From Brevibacillus fluminis (lineage in GTDB: Bacteria; Bacillota; Bacilli; Brevibacillales; Brevibacillaceae): a stretch of 64,000 nucleotides of DNA. Positions 1 to 8,490 of this stretch are shown in pieces; position 1 is the first letter of the stretch, and each line of letters opens with the position of its first letter. A program made the position numbers and the translations under genes. The stretch covers positions 310,001 through 374,000 of the forward strand of contig NZ_RHHQ01000012.1 of assembly GCF_003710825.1 (NCBI RefSeq), read 5' to 3'. The notes below the pieces were generated by a model. That model searched no databases, was not told where the DNA came from, and saw nothing but the letters and a program-made list of their open reading frames with translations.

Positions 1-1131
1 GATGGCGAGTATGAGTACGAGGATGAAGAAGGCGAAGGCGAAGGCGTATTGCAGCGCGAGCTCATCTATCAAATGACCGTCAATAAAATTCCGGTGTTGG
101 GCACCGATATCCGCATAAAAATCGACGGGGACGGACATCTGACCCGATACACCAATTATTTCAATGAGATACCGGACGAATCGCGCTTCCCCGATGCCAA
201 AAAGGCGCTCAGCAAGAAAAAAGCGGAGGCTGCGTACCTCGGTCTATTAGACATGCAGCTGATGTACAATGCCAATCAATTGGTGTGGGACAAGAATGGC
301 GAAGAGGCGACCGGTCTGGGCCCTGTGCTCAAATACGTGCCTTCGTTCAGCGGCGCCATCGACGCGCTGACTGGCAAAGCAGCGTATGAATACGTAGAGG
401 ACGACGAAGGAGGTAGCGAGCAAATACCTTACGAGAAAATCAAGCTCACTCCTCAAGGAAAAGACATTTTCATCAAATCGGCAGACGATGCCCAAAAAGT
501 GCTGGAAGACGCGCTCGGCATCGATCTTTCGCAGGCGGACTACAACGAATCCGGCAACAAGCAAACGCGCAGCTATCGCTTTTATACGGACGAAGAGAAG
601 GGTGGAAGCGTCGCACGCGTCATGATCGACGCGAAAACAGGACAGCTGCAGCTGATCGACTTCCGCAGCTATGACGACAGGACGGGAACGGGATTCAAGC
701 CGGAAGAGGCAAAGGCTGCAGCTGTGAAGAAGTTGGAGCAGTGGCTCGGCAAAGATGTGACGGAAGTGTTCCTGACGGGAGGATGGTCGGATCCACAAGG
801 CTATTCCTTTGAATTCCTGCCGTCCTACCAAGGCATTCCGGTGGAAAGCAGCGAAAATGAAGTCGAATTCGACGGCAAAGGAAATTTGACGAGATTGCGG
901 ATTTCGCTACAAAACGATTTCTCCAAACTGCCAGACAGCGGGAAAGCGATCTCGGTCGAAGCGGCGGGTAGAATGTATTTGAAGAAAAATGCCCTGAAGC
1001 TGACCTATGTGCTGCAAGGAGTCGGCGAGGAGACGGGCAGCCCGCAAGTGGGACTGTACTATGTGCCGACGTATGAGGGTCGCGAAGCGTATGTCGATGC
1101 GATTACAGGAAAGTTCCAGACAGGCTGGTAA
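1..1131 (+). CDS. YcdB/YcdC repeat protein, C-terminal part (5' end outside window)
   Basis: The frame is open to the left edge, so the N-terminus is missing. The first visible residues are an acidic Gly/Glu stretch (DGEYEYEDEEGEGEG). The rest holds repeated units ending in motifs such as 'IDALTGKAAYEYV' and 'AYVDAITGKF', which are typical of PepSY-like YcdB/YcdC (DUF4901) domains of secreted or surface proteins in Bacillales. About two units are visible. The family has no established enzymatic role; related domains inhibit proteases or act as cell-surface modules. A TTG at position 49 could start an ORF, but the coding character continues upstream of it and I see no ribosome-binding site there, so I treat the gene as partial. 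Confidence 0.75.
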   Translation, partial: DGEYEYEDEEGEGEGVLQRELIYQMTVNKIPVLGTDIRIKIDGDGHLTRYTNYFNEIPDESRFPDAKKALSKKKAEAAYLGLLDMQLMYNANQLVWDKNGEEATGLGPVLKYVPSFSGAIDALTGKAAYEYVEDDEGGSEQIPYEKIKLTPQGKDIFIKSADDAQKVLEDALGIDLSQADYNESGNKQTRSYRFYTDEEKGGSVARVMIDAKTGQLQLIDFRSYDDRTGTGFKPEEAKAAAVKKLEQWLGKDVTEVFLTGGWSDPQGYSFEFLPSYQGIPVESSENEVEFDGKGNLTRLRISLQNDFSKLPDSGKAISVEAAGRMYLKKNALKLTYVLQGVGEETGSPQVGLYYVPTYEGREAYVDAITGKFQTGW

Positions 1132-1160
1132 AAATCTTATAATGCAAAAATAAAAGCTAA

Positions 1161-1197
1161 AAACCGTTTCCCAGTGAGTAGGGAGACGGTTTTTTGT
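1161..1197 (+). terminator. Rho-independent terminator after the YcdB-like gene
   Basis: AACCGTTTCCC pairs with GGGAGACGGTT (one G-U pair) and is followed by a run of six T. It lies 30 bp after the stop codon. Confidence 0.85.
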
Positions 1198-1226
1198 TGC
1201 GTTTTGGCAGGCTGGATATCCGAATT

Positions 1227-1622
1227 TTAGCTGTTCACGGATGCTTCAGCCGGTTTCGGCCCAAAAACGGGTGCCAACCTCGAGGGCATCAGCTGCTCAG
1301 ACAGGCCGAAATATTCGCAGAAATTCATAATCAGCGGCGACCATTTGAAAGGGTCGATGTAATTGGCGTGTCCGTCCATCAGGACACCCTCTTCGGCGTG
1401 GACTTTTACGATGCGCGTTTCGATGGCAGCCAAGGTGCTTGGTTCTTCAAAGTTGTGTACCTGAACGACGGTTGCTTCCAACTGAACGAGACATTCTTTA
1501 ACACGCGGCGCGGAAACAAGTGTGGAAGGGATCGGGGTCAAGCCTGCGACCCCGAATTTATCTTCCTCAAATCGGTATCCTTGCGCTGCCTTGGCATCCG
1601 GTACAGGATTTCTGCCCGTTTT
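1227..1622 (-). pseudogene. flavin reductase-like protein, 5'-truncated remnant
   Basis: The minus-strand frame encodes the C-terminal half of a flavin reductase-like FMN-binding protein: ...AAQGYRFEEDKFGVAGLTP, then PRVKECLVQLEATVVQVH, ending around FGLSEQLMPSRLAPVFG. Family members are about 200 residues. Here the frame meets a TGA at 1623-1625, and the N-terminal 80-90 residues, including the SxxPRP-type flavin-binding start, are absent. The only in-frame starts (a TTG at the 'GLTP' Leu and the Met that follows shortly after) lie well inside the domain and have no ribosome-binding site. I read it as a decayed gene. Confidence 0.7.
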
Positions 1623-1742
1623 TCAAATGCTGAGCGTAGTGTAGCACGGTTTTTTGGCGTGAAGTCGAAATCGGGAGTAAGACAGCAAGATCGCAAAAGG
1701 AATTGATTTCGATTTTGGGGCGATTACATGGCAGAAAGGCCG

Positions 1743-1799
1743 TTGACAGAAATGTAACCATTGGTTATTATATGACCAACGGTTACTAACCGATGGTTA
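1743..1799 (+). promoter_or_regulatory. SigA promoter with TetR-type operators
   Basis: TTGACA (1743-1748) and TATTAT (1766-1771) are 17 bp apart. The palindrome TAACCATTGGTTA (1755-1767) fills the spacer. A second palindrome TAACCGATGGTTA is at 1787-1799, with a weaker match TGACCAACGGTTA at 1773-1785. The same motif recurs in front of the tetR-like gene at 2531-2543, so this regulator probably represses both units. Confidence 0.8.
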
Positions 1800-1848
1800 T
1801 AAGGCGTTGTGTCTGGACGAATCATCGAAATCAAAGGGGGCTGCTTTT

Positions 1849-2421
1849 ATGTTTGCAGGTCATTTCGGCTTGGCGGCAGGCGTGCGTGCGAAATATCCGG
1901 AGGTTCCGCTATGGGCGCTGATGCTAGGAACGCAACTGCTTGATGTTGTCTTTGTCCCGCTCTTTGTATCGGGCGTGGAGACGATGGACGATCATATCGG
2001 AAACGGCTATGGCGAGGCGATCATCCATGCGGATTACACGCATTCCTTGCTGGGGGCGCTTCTCATATCCGGTCTGGCATGGATTGTGGCAAAGCGCTTT
2101 TGGCGAGGGCGTGGGGGGCGAGTGCTGGCGGCGGTCGTCTTCAGCCATTGGCTTCTCGATCTGATCGTTCACCGGGCCGACATGCCGATATTGCCAGGCA
2201 ATTGGGGCGGATTGCCGACGCTTGGGCTTGGAGCGTGGAGCCATCCGTGGCTGGCGATCAGCCTGGAGCTGGTATTGCTTGCGGCAGGTCTTGGCATGTA
2301 TGTGCACGCAGCCATGAAAGCATCGTCGGGCAGGAAAAAACGCTACGCTTACCTTTCCGGTGCTGTGCTTGGGTGTCTTCTCGTCTTTGCGTTGTTGAAC
2401 GATGTTCTCGGGCTTTTTTGA
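1849..2421 (+). CDS. Integral membrane protein, possibly YdjM-like metal-dependent hydrolase family
   Basis: A polytopic membrane protein of about 190 residues starting MFAGHFGLAAG. I chose the ATG at 1849 because AAAGGGGG lies 8 bp upstream; a TTG at 1807 has no such site. Conserved His/Asp clusters sit at membrane edges: HFGLAAG at the N-terminus, HADYTHSLLG in the middle and SHWLLDLIVHRADMP further on, followed by three hydrophobic segments. This arrangement resembles the YdjM-type membrane-bound metal-dependent hydrolases, but the assignment is tentative. It is transcribed from the operator-containing promoter at 1743 and followed closely by a 28-codon gene, so it is the likely target of the TetR regulator at 2579. 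Confidence 0.7.
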   Translation: MFAGHFGLAAGVRAKYPEVPLWALMLGTQLLDVVFVPLFVSGVETMDDHIGNGYGEAIIHADYTHSLLGALLISGLAWIVAKRFWRGRGGRVLAAVVFSHWLLDLIVHRADMPILPGNWGGLPTLGLGAWSHPWLAISLELVLLAAGLGMYVHAAMKASSGRKKRYAYLSGAVLGCLLVFALLNDVLGLF

Positions 2422-2434
2422 AAGGAGGGTCACC

Positions 2435-2521
2435 ATGAGCTTTATCGTTTTTCTGTTGCTGTTTACCGTCGTCTGCGGCTGGTTGGATAAGCGAATCGGC
2501 AGGGGCGGCAAGACGCATTGA
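2435..2521 (+). CDS. Small single-pass membrane protein (28 aa)
   Basis: This short ORF has a near-perfect Shine-Dalgarno (AAAGGAGGGT, 2421-2430) 4-5 bp before its ATG and lies 13 bp after the membrane-protein gene. It encodes MSFIVFLLLFTVVCGWLDKR followed by a short Gly/Lys-rich tail: one transmembrane helix with a positively charged cytoplasmic end. It is probably co-translated with the upstream gene as a small partner subunit. The function is unknown. The strength of the ribosome-binding site and the clean TM-plus-basic-tail design argue against chance. Confidence 0.65.
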   Translation: MSFIVFLLLFTVVCGWLDKRIGRGGKTH

Positions 2522-2547
2522 CTTTGCGGATAACCACTGGTTACAAT
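2518..2547 (+). promoter_or_regulatory. Promoter and operator of the tetR-like gene
   Basis: TTGACT (2518-2523) and TACAAT (2542-2547) are separated by 18 bp, and the palindrome TAACCACTGGTTA (2531-2543) occupies the spacer, as in the promoter at 1743. The predicted transcription start near 2554 lies after the ATG at 2546, which supports 2579 as the real start of the regulator. Confidence 0.8.
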
Positions 2548-2578
2548 GGGGCTACGCATGGAAGCAAGGAGTTGTAGC

Positions 2579-3205
2579 ATGGCCACAAGACAAGAACAAC
2601 GTTCCGAGGAAACCAAAAACAGCATTCTGACCGCAGCAAGGCAGCTTTTCGCCAATCGCGGCTACGATACCGTCACGATGCGGGAAATTGCCAAAGAGGC
2701 AGGATGCTCCCACACCACGATTTACATCTATTTCAAAGATAAAGAGACGCTGCTGCAGCAGCTGTCCATGCCTCCGCTGCAAGCGCTGATGGAGCGGATG
2801 GACGCATTGAGCGAGCAGAAGACCGCCTCCGAGGAAAAGCTGGAAGCAGTCAGCCTGGCATTCATCGAGTTTTGTCTGGCGAACCGCAGCATGTACAGCC
2901 TGTTCGTCAACGTGAAAGCAGGACGGGTCGACGAGCAATCGCCCCAATTGGAGATCAACAAAATACGCAATGACATTTTCGCTAAACTCTCTCGCATGGT
3001 ACAGGCGAGCTTGCTGCTCGCGGTCACAGACGAGCAGCTTCTGATGTGCACCCGTATTTATTTCTATACCCTCCACGGAATCGTCGCGACATACGAACAT
3101 TCCGAGGAAACCGTCGAAATGCTCATGGACCGCCTGACCCCGACATTCCGGCAAGCCATCAGCGTGTTGCTTAGCGGTTTCCGCGAGACATGCAAAGAGA
3201 CGTAA
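2579..3205 (+). CDS. TetR/AcrR family transcriptional repressor
   Basis: A regulator of about 208 residues starting MATRQEQRSEETKNSI. The N-terminal helix-turn-helix is clear (ILTAARQLFANRGYDTVTMR, then AGCSHTTIYIYFKDKETLL), followed by an all-helical ligand-binding domain ending in a WHG-like C-terminal region. I chose the ATG at 2579 (AAGGAG 7 bp upstream) over the ATG at 2546, which lies upstream of the predicted transcription start. Identical TAACCnnnGGTTA palindromes sit in its own promoter and in that of the membrane-protein gene at 1849, so it probably represses both itself and that pair. The ligand cannot be inferred. Confidence 0.9.
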   Translation: MATRQEQRSEETKNSILTAARQLFANRGYDTVTMREIAKEAGCSHTTIYIYFKDKETLLQQLSMPPLQALMERMDALSEQKTASEEKLEAVSLAFIEFCLANRSMYSLFVNVKAGRVDEQSPQLEINKIRNDIFAKLSRMVQASLLLAVTDEQLLMCTRIYFYTLHGIVATYEHSEETVEMLMDRLTPTFRQAISVLLSGFRETCKET

Positions 3206-3238
3206 AAAGACCTACTTCTATGAAGTCAGGTCTTTTTG
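3204..3238 (+). terminator. Rho-independent terminator after tetR
   Basis: AAAAAGACCT pairs with AGGTCTTTTT, with an inner ACTTC/GAAGT stem. It overlaps the stop codon and, since A- and T-runs flank the stem, could work in both directions between these convergent genes. Confidence 0.85.
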
Positions 3239-3247
3239 TTTTTGGCA

Positions 3248-3595
3248 CTATTTCTCCCAAAGCTCGATGAGTCGACCTTCAGGATCTTTAATCCAAATAA
3301 ACTTTCCGAATTCACTACTCTCTTTTTCCTTTGCAAGAGGTACACCAATATGTTCAAGATGTTTAATCGTCTCGTCTAGATTATGTACTTGGAAATTTAA
3401 CATCACTTGTTGTTCTGTTGGAAAATAACTGTCATTCTCAGTAAAGAAAGAAAAGATCGTCTCATTTCCTGATTGGGGTTTGATCACAGTCCCATTCCAA
3501 TTTTCTATTTCAAGCTTCAATACTTCACTGTACCATTTTTTTACAACTTCAAGATCCTTTGTTCTCCAAAATATTCCTCCGAAACCTTTTATCAT
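3248..3595 (-). CDS. VOC (glyoxalase/bleomycin resistance) family protein
   Basis: A 115-residue single VOC domain: MIKGFGGIFWRTKDLEVVKK at the start and FGKFIWIKDPEGRLIELWEK at the end, with the typical betaalphabetabetabeta pattern and metal-site-like Glu in 'RLIELWE'. An AGGAG site lies 8 bp before the ATG. VOC proteins of this size are glyoxalase-, dioxygenase- or drug-binding-like dimers; the substrate cannot be told. The gene is AT-richer than its neighbours, suggesting separate ancestry. It is convergent with the tetR gene. Confidence 0.85.
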   Translation of the reverse strand: MIKGFGGIFWRTKDLEVVKKWYSEVLKLEIENWNGTVIKPQSGNETIFSFFTENDSYFPTEQQVMLNFQVHNLDETIKHLEHIGVPLAKEKESSEFGKFIWIKDPEGRLIELWEK

Positions 3596-3735
3596 CGTAT
3601 CAAACTCCTGTCTGTCATTAAAATTTTAGCCATCCGATTACATGAGATATTCGAGAATTGCATGTAAGTTCCTTTTTCAACTATGCTGCCCGGTAGGCTA
3701 CCTGATATACTGTGTATTCGGCGATCAAGCATTCG

Positions 3736-3767
3736 AAAGCCTCTGGCCGGTAATGGTCAGAGGCTTT
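3736..3767 (-). terminator. Hairpin at the 3' end of the beta-lactamase-like gene
   Basis: AAAGCCTCTG and CAGAGGCTTT form a stable stem 18-49 bp past the stop of the minus-strand gene at 3785. The U-run is short in this direction, so it is a modest terminator. Confidence 0.55.
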
Positions 3768-3784
3768 TGGGGGTGGTGGCAGGA

Positions 3785-5785
3785 TCAGTGTTTAATTGGC
3801 AGAGAATAGTAGCCAAACGCTAAATCAAGCAAGGCACTAGCTTCCTGGCGCTTCAGTAAATCTTTTGCACGGAAATTGAAAGAGCCATCTGCGTTTACCT
3901 TCGTATCTGGATCGACGATGCCTTGTGAAACTAGAATAGTGATCGCATCTGCTGCCCATGCATCGGCTTTGTCTAGCATCTTCACTTTGGTGGTTGCGAC
4001 CGGCTCAAGCTGCTTCAAATTTTGGATCATGGCAGCAGCGACTTGTCTTGTGATTGGTGCTGATGGGTTCAAATTAGGGATGCCCGCGGCCAATTGCTGT
4101 CTAAGCCCATCTTCACTCCCGGCCATTACGTAATGGCCTTCTGCTTTGATCAGGGCGTCAGCAAATTCGCCTTGTGTCATGCTCCCTGTAGGATCAAATT
4201 TACTTCCTGATTTCGCTCCCATAATGGAAAAGGCGCTGAGGTTGTTGATATGGGTCTTATAGCTGCTAGTGTTAGGGACGTCTGAGTAGGTCTTTTTCAT
4301 TTCCATTTTTTGTGAATGGGCAACAAGGCTCAAGCCGTTCATCGCTGTATAATAGAAGTATTTGATGGTACCGTTTTTGTCTTCCTTGAACGCGACTTTT
4401 TCTCCTACCTCATCGACAAATAGCAATGGGCGAATCATTCGCAGCTTTTGTTTTCCGGTTGCCTCACCCTCAAGCACGAGTGATCCATTCTCATAGGTAA
4501 TAGAAGTGCGTGTCCAATAGGCACGCGTATTTTGATACAGCCCGAAATATTTTTGCGCATCCGCTTCACTCAAGGGCAAGTATACAGGCTCAGCTTTTTT
4601 TTCTGTTTCTGGGAAATAATGATCCATGAATTCTTTGTAAATATCAACGCTAATCATTGAATCATTGTTGTAGGACATGAAAAAGCCGGTTTTTTGTTCC
4701 GGGATCAATACCATCAGGGAAGAATGGCCTGGCATGTTTCCGCCCTTCAAAACAACGTGCTGACCATTTGCATACTCTGGAAAATAGTTTTCAAAGCCTA
4801 CGGTAGTGATTGGGATGTCCTTTTCCGCGAAAGCCTGGTAAGAATGCATCAATTCCATGCTTTTCTGGCTGACGATTTCCTTGCCGTCAAATTTTCCGTT
4901 TTGCAGCTGCATGATCATGTACTTTACCATGTCTTCTGCTGTTGATAGAATGCTTCCCTGCGGACCATCAGTTGGAGCGTGTCCTTCTAGCGGACGTGGC
5001 TCGCCATTAAGATCGTAATGGGCAGCCATTCTCTCCAAGAGCTCAGGCTTGAAACGTACACTGGTCGAGGCCATTCCGAGAGGCTTGAACACTTTTTCAT
5101 CCATATACTGGGCAAAGGGGATTCCACTTGCTTTTTCCACGGCGTAGCCAGCGAGTAAGAATCCTGTATTATCATACGTATAGACTTCGCCAGGTGGTCG
5201 GATGACGGTCGGCATGTGCTTTGGAAGGAATTCATCCATAGAGATGTCCTGCCCGATGTATTGTGGACCGGTAAAGGTAGTTTCGTCAGGTAATTCGAAG
5301 CCGGGTGTGTAGGTGAGCAAGTCGTACATGGTGACCGATTTTCCTGTCTTATTCGGAATTTTTAGCCCACCGAGATATTCCTCTATATTGCCATGCAGGT
5401 CAATTTTACCCGCATCGACTTGCTGCATGGCAGCCAAGGCGGTAAAGGTTTTCGATACGGAGGCAATTTGGAAAACCGTGTCTTTATCAACAGGGATTTT
5501 CTTTTCCTTGTCAGCAAAGCCGTAGCCTTTGTTCACAATGACTTTACCATCACGGACGACAACAAAGCTGGAACCAGCCACATTATATTCTTTCATTTTT
5601 TTTGCAAACAGTGGATCGGCAAACGCTTCTATTTCTTTGGCATCCATCGGTCCTTTTGTGCTGGAGGCAGCTTTGGACGTAGTCTGATTTGCCCCCATAG
5701 CACCGAACGGCTGCGTACATGCGACAACCAAGGTTGTGGAGAGTAGAAAAACAGTCATACTCAAATTTTGAAGAGTTTTTTTCAT
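3785..5785 (-). CDS. Beta-lactamase-like serine hydrolase lipoprotein with C-terminal SLH-like region
   Basis: The start at 5785 (MKKTLQNLSM) has AAAGGAGAAT upstream; the longer ORF start lacks one. A lipoprotein signal ends at VVAC (Cys23). The beta-lactamase/PBP4*-type domain carries S109-V-S-K112, Y204-D-N206 and a GGNMPGH motif in the place of the KTG/HxG box. The last 120 residues resemble degenerate SLH repeats (GSKFDPTGSMTQGEFADALI and a later 'VSQGIVDPDTKVNADG' stretch). Such enzymes are usually D-aminopeptidase/esterase-like and lie outside the membrane. A lipid anchor plus a wall-binding module in one chain is unusual. It is divergent from the sensor/two-component genes, which may control it. 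Confidence 0.85.
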   Translation of the reverse strand: MKKTLQNLSMTVFLLSTTLVVACTQPFGAMGANQTTSKAASSTKGPMDAKEIEAFADPLFAKKMKEYNVAGSSFVVVRDGKVIVNKGYGFADKEKKIPVDKDTVFQIASVSKTFTALAAMQQVDAGKIDLHGNIEEYLGGLKIPNKTGKSVTMYDLLTYTPGFELPDETTFTGPQYIGQDISMDEFLPKHMPTVIRPPGEVYTYDNTGFLLAGYAVEKASGIPFAQYMDEKVFKPLGMASTSVRFKPELLERMAAHYDLNGEPRPLEGHAPTDGPQGSILSTAEDMVKYMIMQLQNGKFDGKEIVSQKSMELMHSYQAFAEKDIPITTVGFENYFPEYANGQHVVLKGGNMPGHSSLMVLIPEQKTGFFMSYNNDSMISVDIYKEFMDHYFPETEKKAEPVYLPLSEADAQKYFGLYQNTRAYWTRTSITYENGSLVLEGEATGKQKLRMIRPLLFVDEVGEKVAFKEDKNGTIKYFYYTAMNGLSLVAHSQKMEMKKTYSDVPNTSSYKTHINNLSAFSIMGAKSGSKFDPTGSMTQGEFADALIKAEGHYVMAGSEDGLRQQLAAGIPNLNPSAPITRQVAAAMIQNLKQLEPVATTKVKMLDKADAWAADAITILVSQGIVDPDTKVNADGSFNFRAKDLLKRQEASALLDLAFGYYSLPIKH

Positions 5786-5955
5786 GTGCGATTCTCCTTT
5801 AATTTTTGATAACACGTTTTGGCGCACCAACTCCGGTAGTGAGCACTTGAGCACAGTATGGCAAAGCAGGCGTCATACTCGGTAGTTACTTCCTATCATC
5901 ACTTTTCCCCATGACAAAAAAGTTGCAGTCTCTGATGAATGAAAATCACTTGGAT

Positions 5956-5967
5956 TGTCATATGACA
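5956..5967. promoter_or_regulatory. Palindromic candidate operator TGTCATATGACA
   Basis: A perfect 12-bp palindrome sits in the divergent region between the beta-lactamase-like gene and the sensor/kinase operon, with a related half-site (ATGTGACA) about 24 bp further right. Given the NarL-type output domain encoded nearby, it could be its binding site. This is inference from position and symmetry only. Confidence 0.4.
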
Positions 5968-6064
5968 TTTTGGCACTGGCTCATGTGACACGCAGCGGAT
6001 TACGGTAAGGGCAGACCGTCATCATTGTGTCGGAAAAGGTATTGATAGGAGAGAGTTAGCTTCG

Positions 6065-6652
6065 ATGAAAAGAGCGATCATGCGTAACGTTCAAAATGTT
6101 ATCTTTTTGCTGTTTACCTTTGGCTCAGGTGTGTTTTATTTTTGTTTTTATTTGAGCAGCATCGTCCTTGGCTTGGCATTGTCATTTACCGTGGTTGGAA
6201 TTCCGTTGCTCACCAATGTGTTGCGCACAACCCAAACGTTTGTCCAATACGAACGCATTCAGACGAAAATTTATACCGATATTTCAATAGAACCGTTGAC
6301 AACGAGTCAACGAGTAAAAGGAAATCAATGGATGCAGGCAAAGGCGGAATTAATGAATAGGAAAAACTGGATATCAGTTTATTGGCTGATGCAAAAATTC
6401 GTCCTCGGGTGCATTTGTCTGGTGATCGGAGTACTCATCTACATTGGACCCGTTTTGTTTGCGTTCGGACCGTTGCTCTATCCTTATTTGGAGCTGTATT
6501 TTTTTGGGATCGCCGTGGATTCGGGGCTGAAGGCATTGCAAATGATGAGTGTAGGATTCATACTCATGATCGGGTGCTCCAAGCTGGGGAACGGACTGGT
6601 CCAAGTAATTGGTGGGTACACGCGCTTGATGTTCAAAGCAATTAGGGGATGA
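6065..6652 (+). CDS. Sensor-domain membrane protein
   Basis: A membrane protein of 195 residues with four hydrophobic segments (about residues 10-30, 35-52, 107-130 and 140-175) and a soluble middle loop. It resembles the putative 'Sensor' domain (PF13796-like) that is often found fused to, or next to, NarL-type histidine kinases. It ends 4 bp before the kinase start, so the two are translationally linked and it probably delivers the input signal. The sensed signal is unknown. Confidence 0.75.
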   Translation: MKRAIMRNVQNVIFLLFTFGSGVFYFCFYLSSIVLGLALSFTVVGIPLLTNVLRTTQTFVQYERIQTKIYTDISIEPLTTSQRVKGNQWMQAKAELMNRKNWISVYWLMQKFVLGCICLVIGVLIYIGPVLFAFGPLLYPYLELYFFGIAVDSGLKALQMMSVGFILMIGCSKLGNGLVQVIGGYTRLMFKAIRG

Positions 6653-6656
6653 TGGT

Positions 6657-8465
6657 TTGTTAGATATCGTAAAACAATGGGCTTGGTATGACTGGGTAAT
6701 GCTTTTTATACGTCTGATCAGTTCCTGTTCAATCATCGTTGCGACTGTAGAATTAAAAGATTATCTTACCCTGCCCGTATGGAGTGTTGTTCTTTGGGAA
6801 ATTATGGTGTTCTCCGTCCCATGGATTTGTCTAATGTTGAGCTATCGCTACTACCTGATAGCAGAAATGCTCTTGTTTGGCGGCGTATCTCTTTATCTCA
6901 CGTCTTTGTTTCCAGAGGCCTACCTTTCTTTTATGACGCCAGCATTTTTGATTGCCGCCAATAGCGCGGAGAAATCGTATCGCTGGTCAGCTCCCATGAC
7001 GATTGTGTTACTTCCACTGTTGATTGTGCTATTTTCGCGGGACATTGATGTGTTGGAGATTTTTCCACAGGTTGGGCTTGCTTATGCGATGGGGTTTGCC
7101 TTTCATTTGCTCATCGTCAATCATCGGCAAAATGAAATTATTCGCAAGCAAAATAGTGTGCTGGAACAGTACCTCACGCAAATCGAGAGAGTTACTCTGC
7201 TGGAGGAGAGGGGCAGGCTTTCCAAGGACCTACATGATACGATGGGGCATTCCTATACCTCGATCATCATGGGGCTGGAAACATTGCGCCCGGATGTGGC
7301 TACGCAGGAAGGGACGCACAAGCTTGACTCACTCTTGCAGTTGGCTCGAAAAAGTATGGAGGACGTGAGAGGGTACTTGCATCAGATGGAGTCACCGCAA
7401 GAGACGCTTCCATTGGTCCAAACGCTGAGGCAGGTTACGGAGGAGTTTCAGACACATGCTAGCGTGAACGTGCGGTTTCGAGCGATCGGAGAAGAGTATC
7501 CGGTCGGTAAGCAGGTGAAAATGACTTTGTTGCGCTGTTTGCAGGAATCTTTGACGAATGCGGTACGCCACGGGCAGGCTACGGACATTGTCGTTTCCCT
7601 GCATTTTGAGCCGCAACAGACGAGGCTGGAAGTGCAGGATAACGGTCACGGGGTGGAAAATTGGAAGGATGGCTTCGGGATCACTGCGATGAAAGAGAGG
7701 GCCGCCCATTTGCAAGGAAGAGTATCCATATACTCTGAGCGGGGAGAAGGAACGCTCGTTACGTGTTTTGTGCCGAGGCTGGTAGAAAGCGACGACGAAA
7801 TCATTCGCTTGTTTATTGTTGATGACCACTCGTTTATTCGGGACAGCCTGCGTACGATCCTCGAAGGACAGCGGGATCTGCGCGTAGTTGGGATGGCTGA
7901 GGATGGGGCAGAGGCTCTTGAGCGATGCGAGGAGCTAGAACCAGATCTAGTGCTGATGGACTTGGAGATGCCGAATATGGACGGGATCACTGCGACAAAA
8001 CGAATGAAGGAAAAATGGCCCGGCATTCGTGTCCTTGTCCTGTCTACGTTTCAGGATACGGAAAAAGCCAAGGAAATCATTCGCAGTGGTGCAGACGGTT
8101 ATCTCTTGAAATCGATTGAATCACGCGAGCTTGCGGAAACGATTCGCCTCGTCCATCGCGGCGGAACGATGATTGCACATGACCTGTTTCATAAAATGCT
8201 GGATGCACAGCCAGTAAACGAACAGGAAGATTTGCCCGTTGCATCTGAAATAAGCGGAAAAGACGAGAATTTTTATGGTTTAACGAAGCGGGAGCTAGAG
8301 ATTTTGCAGATGCTTTCCCAAGGCATGCGCTATAAAACGATCGCTTCCAAGCTGTATTTGTCAGACGGGACTGTGCGTAACTATGCGTCAGCTCTATATG
8401 ACAAGCTCGGTGTGCGGAATCGGGATGACGCGATAGAAAAAGGGCAAAAGGAAGGATTGCTGTAA
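6657..8465 (+). CDS. Fused NarL-type histidine kinase / response regulator
   Basis: One 602-residue frame carries a complete two-component system. Residues 1-155 contain about five membrane helices; a coiled segment leads to the HisKA_3 box (LHDTMGH, phospho-acceptor His193); an HATPase domain follows (NAVRHG N-box, DNGHG, GFGITAMKERA). From about residue 381 a REC domain begins (RLFIVDDHSF), with phospho-acceptor Asp435 in 'LMDLEMP', and it ends in a LuxR/NarL helix-turn-helix (LTKRELEILQMLSQG...). There is no stop codon at the kinase/regulator junction near 7800, where families of this kind normally have two overlapping genes. The start is TTG with AGGGGATGA upstream. Confidence 0.9.
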   Translation: MLDIVKQWAWYDWVMLFIRLISSCSIIVATVELKDYLTLPVWSVVLWEIMVFSVPWICLMLSYRYYLIAEMLLFGGVSLYLTSLFPEAYLSFMTPAFLIAANSAEKSYRWSAPMTIVLLPLLIVLFSRDIDVLEIFPQVGLAYAMGFAFHLLIVNHRQNEIIRKQNSVLEQYLTQIERVTLLEERGRLSKDLHDTMGHSYTSIIMGLETLRPDVATQEGTHKLDSLLQLARKSMEDVRGYLHQMESPQETLPLVQTLRQVTEEFQTHASVNVRFRAIGEEYPVGKQVKMTLLRCLQESLTNAVRHGQATDIVVSLHFEPQQTRLEVQDNGHGVENWKDGFGITAMKERAAHLQGRVSIYSERGEGTLVTCFVPRLVESDDEIIRLFIVDDHSFIRDSLRTILEGQRDLRVVGMAEDGAEALERCEELEPDLVLMDLEMPNMDGITATKRMKEKWPGIRVLVLSTFQDTEKAKEIIRSGADGYLLKSIESRELAETIRLVHRGGTMIAHDLFHKMLDAQPVNEQEDLPVASEISGKDENFYGLTKRELEILQMLSQGMRYKTIASKLYLSDGTVRNYASALYDKLGVRNRDDAIEKGQKEGLL

Positions 8466-8490
8466 CGGATTCTAGCAAACTACCGGGTTT

